Of a stretch of DNA of 64,000 nt, positions 61,608-64,000 are shown piece after piece. Each line of letters opens with the position of its first letter. Position 1 is the stretch's first letter. This DNA is from Spirosoma fluviale. GTDB lineage: Bacteria; Bacteroidota; Bacteroidia; Cytophagales; Spirosomataceae. Under the pieces are notes generated by a model. That model worked only from the letters and a program-made list of their open reading frames with translations. It searched no databases and was not told where the DNA came from. The stretch lies in assembly GCF_900230225.1 (NCBI RefSeq), contig NZ_OCNH01000002.1:1055844-1119843 (forward strand), given 5' to 3'. A program made the position numbers and the translations under genes.

Positions 61608-62684
61608 CTAATCTAGAATAATTTCCTGCTCATCTTTTGCTAGAGAGAAATTAACAAACACTGTTTGACCTCGACCATAATTTCTAACAGCTAACTGACC
61701 TCTGTCAAAAATGCTGCACTTTATGGGATATTGATTACCAATTCGTTCTATAATTAGAGCCTTAACTTGCTTCAGTAGCTCTTTATTTATGTTAACATCA
61801 ACTAACTGTCTTAATTCGTTGGCAGTCTGGGTCAATAATATTCCTGGTATAGAGATACTATGCAGTTCGGTGACAACATCGAAAAAGACGCTATACCTTC
61901 CATAAATGAAAGTAATATAGGTTTGGCCTGAAGCACGGGAAACAGTTAAAGAAGTACGAGACACTGATAAATTTATTAACGTTTCCTGCGTGTAAATCAA
62001 GCCGTTTGTTTCCAAATTAATCAAATCACGGTAGCTTAATTTACTATAGTGATCCGATTTATAATCACCCACTTTACCAGGTAGAAAGGCCATATCGTTC
62101 ATTGATAGGGAAGCTTTTGCCATATCATTAATAATTTCTGCTTCAACCTTTGAGACGCTTCTTAAAAACTCCAAAGTTCTCAAGGAGTATGATTCTGGCC
62201 GACTAATCTCTCCGGCTAACACTTTGCCCCATAACCTTTGTATTTCTTCATTTGAAACATCGCTTGCATAATTGATGAAGCGATTTGTCCAATCTTCATC
62301 AACTGGCTTATCCGAAATAGTATCTTCTTGTTGTTCAAGTTGTTCAAAGGCTGTCTCTATTACCTTATCAAGATTGGCGAATTTGCGCAATTGCTGATGA
62401 GCAAAGGACGCGCCAACAGCATTCATAAGGTACTTACCTTCATCAGTTGAAGTGAATTGGTCTATTGATTTTTCAATAAATTTCTTTGACAGCTCAACCT
62501 CAGCCAGTTGCTGCGCTCTTTCAACCTCTAGAGATGATTTTTTTCGGAATAAGAGTAGCGTTGCCCTTTCCCCTAAAACATTACGGACAATATCAGCTAG
62601 TTTAAGATAGCTCGCTGTTTGTTTGATTACTTCTCCTGCTTTGCTCAGGTTTTCAGGACTAAAATCAGGTAGTGAATTATCCAT
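61608..62684 (-). CDS. DUF2806-like protein
   Basis: The 358-residue product is soluble and mostly helical. The segment DEDWTNRFINYASDVSNEEI followed by QRLWGKVLAGEISRPESYSLR is characteristic of DUF2806 and related families of accessory-region proteins. There is no signal peptide or membrane helix. The role is unknown; such genes are frequent near mobile elements and defence genes. It is preceded on the minus strand by a hairpin and the nuclease relic. Its start codon is supported by the family-like N-terminus SPENLSKAGEVIKQTASYLK. Confidence 0.65.
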   Translation of the reverse strand: MDNSLPDFSPENLSKAGEVIKQTASYLKLADIVRNVLGERATLLLFRKKSSLEVERAQQLAEVELSKKFIEKSIDQFTSTDEGKYLMNAVGASFAHQQLRKFANLDKVIETAFEQLEQQEDTISDKPVDEDWTNRFINYASDVSNEEIQRLWGKVLAGEISRPESYSLRTLEFLRSVSKVEAEIINDMAKASLSMNDMAFLPGKVGDYKSDHYSKLSYRDLINLETNGLIYTQETLINLSVSRTSLTVSRASGQTYITFIYGRYSVFFDVVTELHSISIPGILLTQTANELRQLVDVNINKELLKQVKALIIERIGNQYPIKCSIFDRGQLAVRNYGRGQTVFVNFSLAKDEQEIILD

Positions 62685-62722
62685 AGCGTGCTATACTGTT
62701 ATGTTTGATCTACTCTTCAAAT

Positions 62723-62762
62723 AGAAACAAAGTCAGCAGATCAATACGCTGACTTTGTTTCT
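62723..62762. terminator. Perfect 15-bp hairpin upstream of the DUF2806-like gene
   Basis: Arms AGAAACAAAGTCAGC (62723-62737) and GCTGACTTTGTTTCT (62748-62762) pair perfectly over a 10-nt loop. It lies between the nuclease relic and the DUF2806-like gene, 38 nt upstream of the latter, and may terminate transcription coming from the relic or act on the leader. Confidence 0.65.
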
Positions 62763-62878
62763 AATCATAAGGCATAAAGGTAGTAAGGTAAGATCAACTA
62801 CTAAGTGTTTGTATTTGACCATAGATATTCAAGAGTTGTTGATCCACTGTTGATAGAGAGAATACCTGGTCGATATTA

Positions 62879-63420
62879 TTAAATCGAAAGCGGATCAACG
62901 CTGGCTTCGATTACACGCTGAACACTTTGCGGAACGTTCGAGAGCAGATCGTAGCCCGTCTTTTGCTCCAGCTCGTCGACGGTGATCCGGTAGCCTGGCC
63001 AGGCCTGGGCACCGGCCGCATTGGTATTGGGCAGCCAGACGGCAATAACCCGCGTCTGGGCGTTGATCCGGCTCAGATCGTTCGCACCCACTGGCAAGAT
63101 GACAATCACTTTCCAGAGTGCAGCGGGAACGCTTAGTTTGCCACCGGCGAGACTAGTTGCTTTGCCGTTGTCTCCTTCGCCCCCTTTGCCGTAGGCACCG
63201 GCAATGATATAGAGTTCGTTTCCCTGGGTGGTCAGGCCCCGGCAGTAGTCTTCGAGCCGCAGCCAGGCCTGTCGGTTGAGGGTAGGCGCCTGGGGTACGA
63301 TATTGGTTAGAATGAAAGTGGATCGGTTCTCCTCGGCCGTGCTGTCCCGGTCATCGGAGGAACAAAGCTAGCCGCGGTCAAAGCTGGTGTTGGCGTAATC
63401 GACAGATTTAGTCGTTATTG
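62879..63420 (-). pseudogene. Broken NUC1 (DNA/RNA non-specific endonuclease) fragment
   Basis: Reading the minus strand from about 63420 gives KSVDYANTSFDRG, a TAG stop at 63368-63370, then LCSSDDRDST, FILTNIVPQAPTLNRQAW, QGNELYIIAGAYGKGG, LWKVIVILPVGANDLSRIN and a C-terminal VDELEQKTGYDLLSNVPQSV. This is the C-terminal three-quarters of a bacterial NUC1 nuclease. The family active site is DRGH; here the His codon is exactly the TAG. The N-terminal signal and first third are absent. A short open frame from GTG 63109 remains but lacks the active site, so no active nuclease is expected. Confidence 0.85.
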
Positions 63421-63493
63421 TAGATGACGAATGAATCTTTACACTGATTTAAAAAATAGAAGAAATAAGTCAATTGAAAACTGGGTAGATAAT

Positions 63494-64000
63494 TTACTTG
63501 GAAATCGCTTTATAAGCTTGCTGAGGATGCTTAGGCATATCAGGGAAAATATATTCTAAGTCGCCAGAGTCAAGCATTGGTTTTACATATTGATTGAAGA
63601 GGTGATTTGGTGAGCGACTTAACAATTGACTTAACTCCTGCAAAGTCAAAGATTGCCAAGAGCATAAACTTTCAATAAGATTATGTATGTATACTTTTTC
63701 GTTCTTTCTTTTACCAAGATTATTTATTAATTGCTTAAGTTCCTCAGGTACTTCTTTACCATTATAATTACGCTCTAAAGCATTATCTGTGATACTTCTA
63801 GCATAATCTGTAATACTTCTAGCATCATCTGTAAGATCGCTAGTATTATCTGTAAGACTTCTAGCATCATCTGTAAGACTTCTAGCATCATCTGTAAGAT
63901 CGCTAGTATTATCTGTAAGACTTCTAGCATCATCTGTAAGACTTCTAGCATCATCTGTAAGACTTCTAGCATTATCTGTAATACTTCTAGCATTATCTGT
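63494..64000 (-). CDS. C-terminal part of a repeat-bearing protein with winged-helix-like end, runs off right edge
   Basis: The minus-strand frame ending with TAA at 63494-63496 is open for 168 codons to the window edge, so the N-terminus is missing. The first part is about ten copies of a 7-residue repeat (LTDDARS with variants ITDNARS and LTDNTSD). The C-terminal 90 residues (LTLQELSQLLSRSPNHLFNQ, YVKPMLDSGDLEYIFPDMP, KHPQQAYKAISK) resemble the winged-helix end found in ATP-binding AlbA-like regulators and related accessory proteins. Clean codon use and a conserved end argue that this is the real frame; the overlapping Met/Leu-rich frame is not. Confidence 0.7.
   Translation of the reverse strand, partial: TDNARSITDNARSLTDDARSLTDDARSLTDNTSDLTDDARSLTDDARSLTDNTSDLTDDARSITDYARSITDNALERNYNGKEVPEELKQLINNLGKRKNEKVYIHNLIESLCSWQSLTLQELSQLLSRSPNHLFNQYVKPMLDSGDLEYIFPDMPKHPQQAYKAISK
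63779..64000 (-). repeat. Tandem 21-bp repeats encoding a heptad
   Basis: About ten and a half units of 21 bp based on ACTTCTAGCATCATCTGTAAG (plus strand, with variants) run to the window edge. Each unit is seven codons, so copy number can change without shifting the frame. One recurring variant (ATCGCTAGTATTATCTGTAAG) occurs at least twice with a spacing of three units, suggesting a higher-order 63-bp repeat. Confidence 0.85.

Noticed and set aside
63775-63993. Open frame of 72 codons rich in Met, Leu, Glu and Val on the minus strand
   Set aside because: It is an out-of-frame reading of the 21-bp tandem repeats; the frame giving LTDDARS units continues into a conserved C-terminus and is the real one.
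63779-64000. CRISPR-like array
   Set aside because: Units are directly tandem with no spacers between them and are in frame with a coding sequence.

Overview
The window looks like a chromosome segment of a Bacteroidota bacterium of the Cytophagales (Spirosoma-like). Supporting signs are a type VI secretion system (T6SS) of the Bacteroidetes-specific class iii (TssN/TssO/TssR, TssD-type Hcp, no TssJ/L/M), a huge exported Ig-repeat protein ending in a type IX secretion (T9SS) sorting domain, a DUF1501/PSD1 gene pair, and promoters of the Bacteroidetes form TTG-N19-TAnnTTTG. The taxonomic call is inference from gene content.

Region 1 (1-2.0 kb) is a small cargo area. It holds a relic Tn3 transposase, a permuted papain-like (NlpC/P60 superfamily) enzyme, an unknown small ORF, and at the left edge a truncated gene for a protein with a glycine-rich hydrophobic segment. 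A perfect 21-bp hairpin separates it from the T6SS genes.

Region 2 (2.1-37.2 kb) is the T6SS locus, in several blocks that alternate strand: tssB1-tssC1-tssD-tssD (-); a 2436-residue T9SS-exported Ig-repeat protein (+); PAAR-tssN-tssK (+); vgrG-TPR protein-rhs (-), with rhs running antisense into the end of tssK; tssE-tssF-outer-membrane protein (+); tssG (-); tssO-second small membrane protein-PKD protein-tssR-clpV (+); and a second sheath operon tssB2-tssC2-OmpA-like-HhH membrane protein-small membrane protein (+). Together they encode a tube (TssD), sheath (two TssB/TssC sets), baseplate (TssE/F/G/K), spike (VgrG/PAAR), unfoldase (ClpV) and the class-iii membrane/periplasmic parts. The rhs gene has lost its toxin end.

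Region 3 (37.2-46.0 kb) holds a lipoprotein gene and a compact exopolysaccharide operon on the minus strand: Wza-like export lipoprotein, Wzc-like chain-length/tyrosine-kinase protein, Wzx flippase, two tandem paralogous EpsG-type polymerases and one family 2 glycosyltransferase.

Region 4 (47-59 kb) has a patatin phospholipase with a large membrane insertion, co-directional with a lipoprotein and a FAD-linked oxidase; then DUF1501 and PSD1 cytochrome genes; then 6-phosphogluconate dehydrogenase.

Region 5 (59-64 kb) is AT-rich accessory DNA: a HEPN-motif protein, a decayed IS630-type element, a DUF2806-like protein, a broken NUC1 nuclease whose catalytic His codon reads TAG, and at the right edge the C-terminal part of a gene carrying 21-bp (7-residue) tandem repeats. 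No tRNA, rRNA or CRISPR array was seen.
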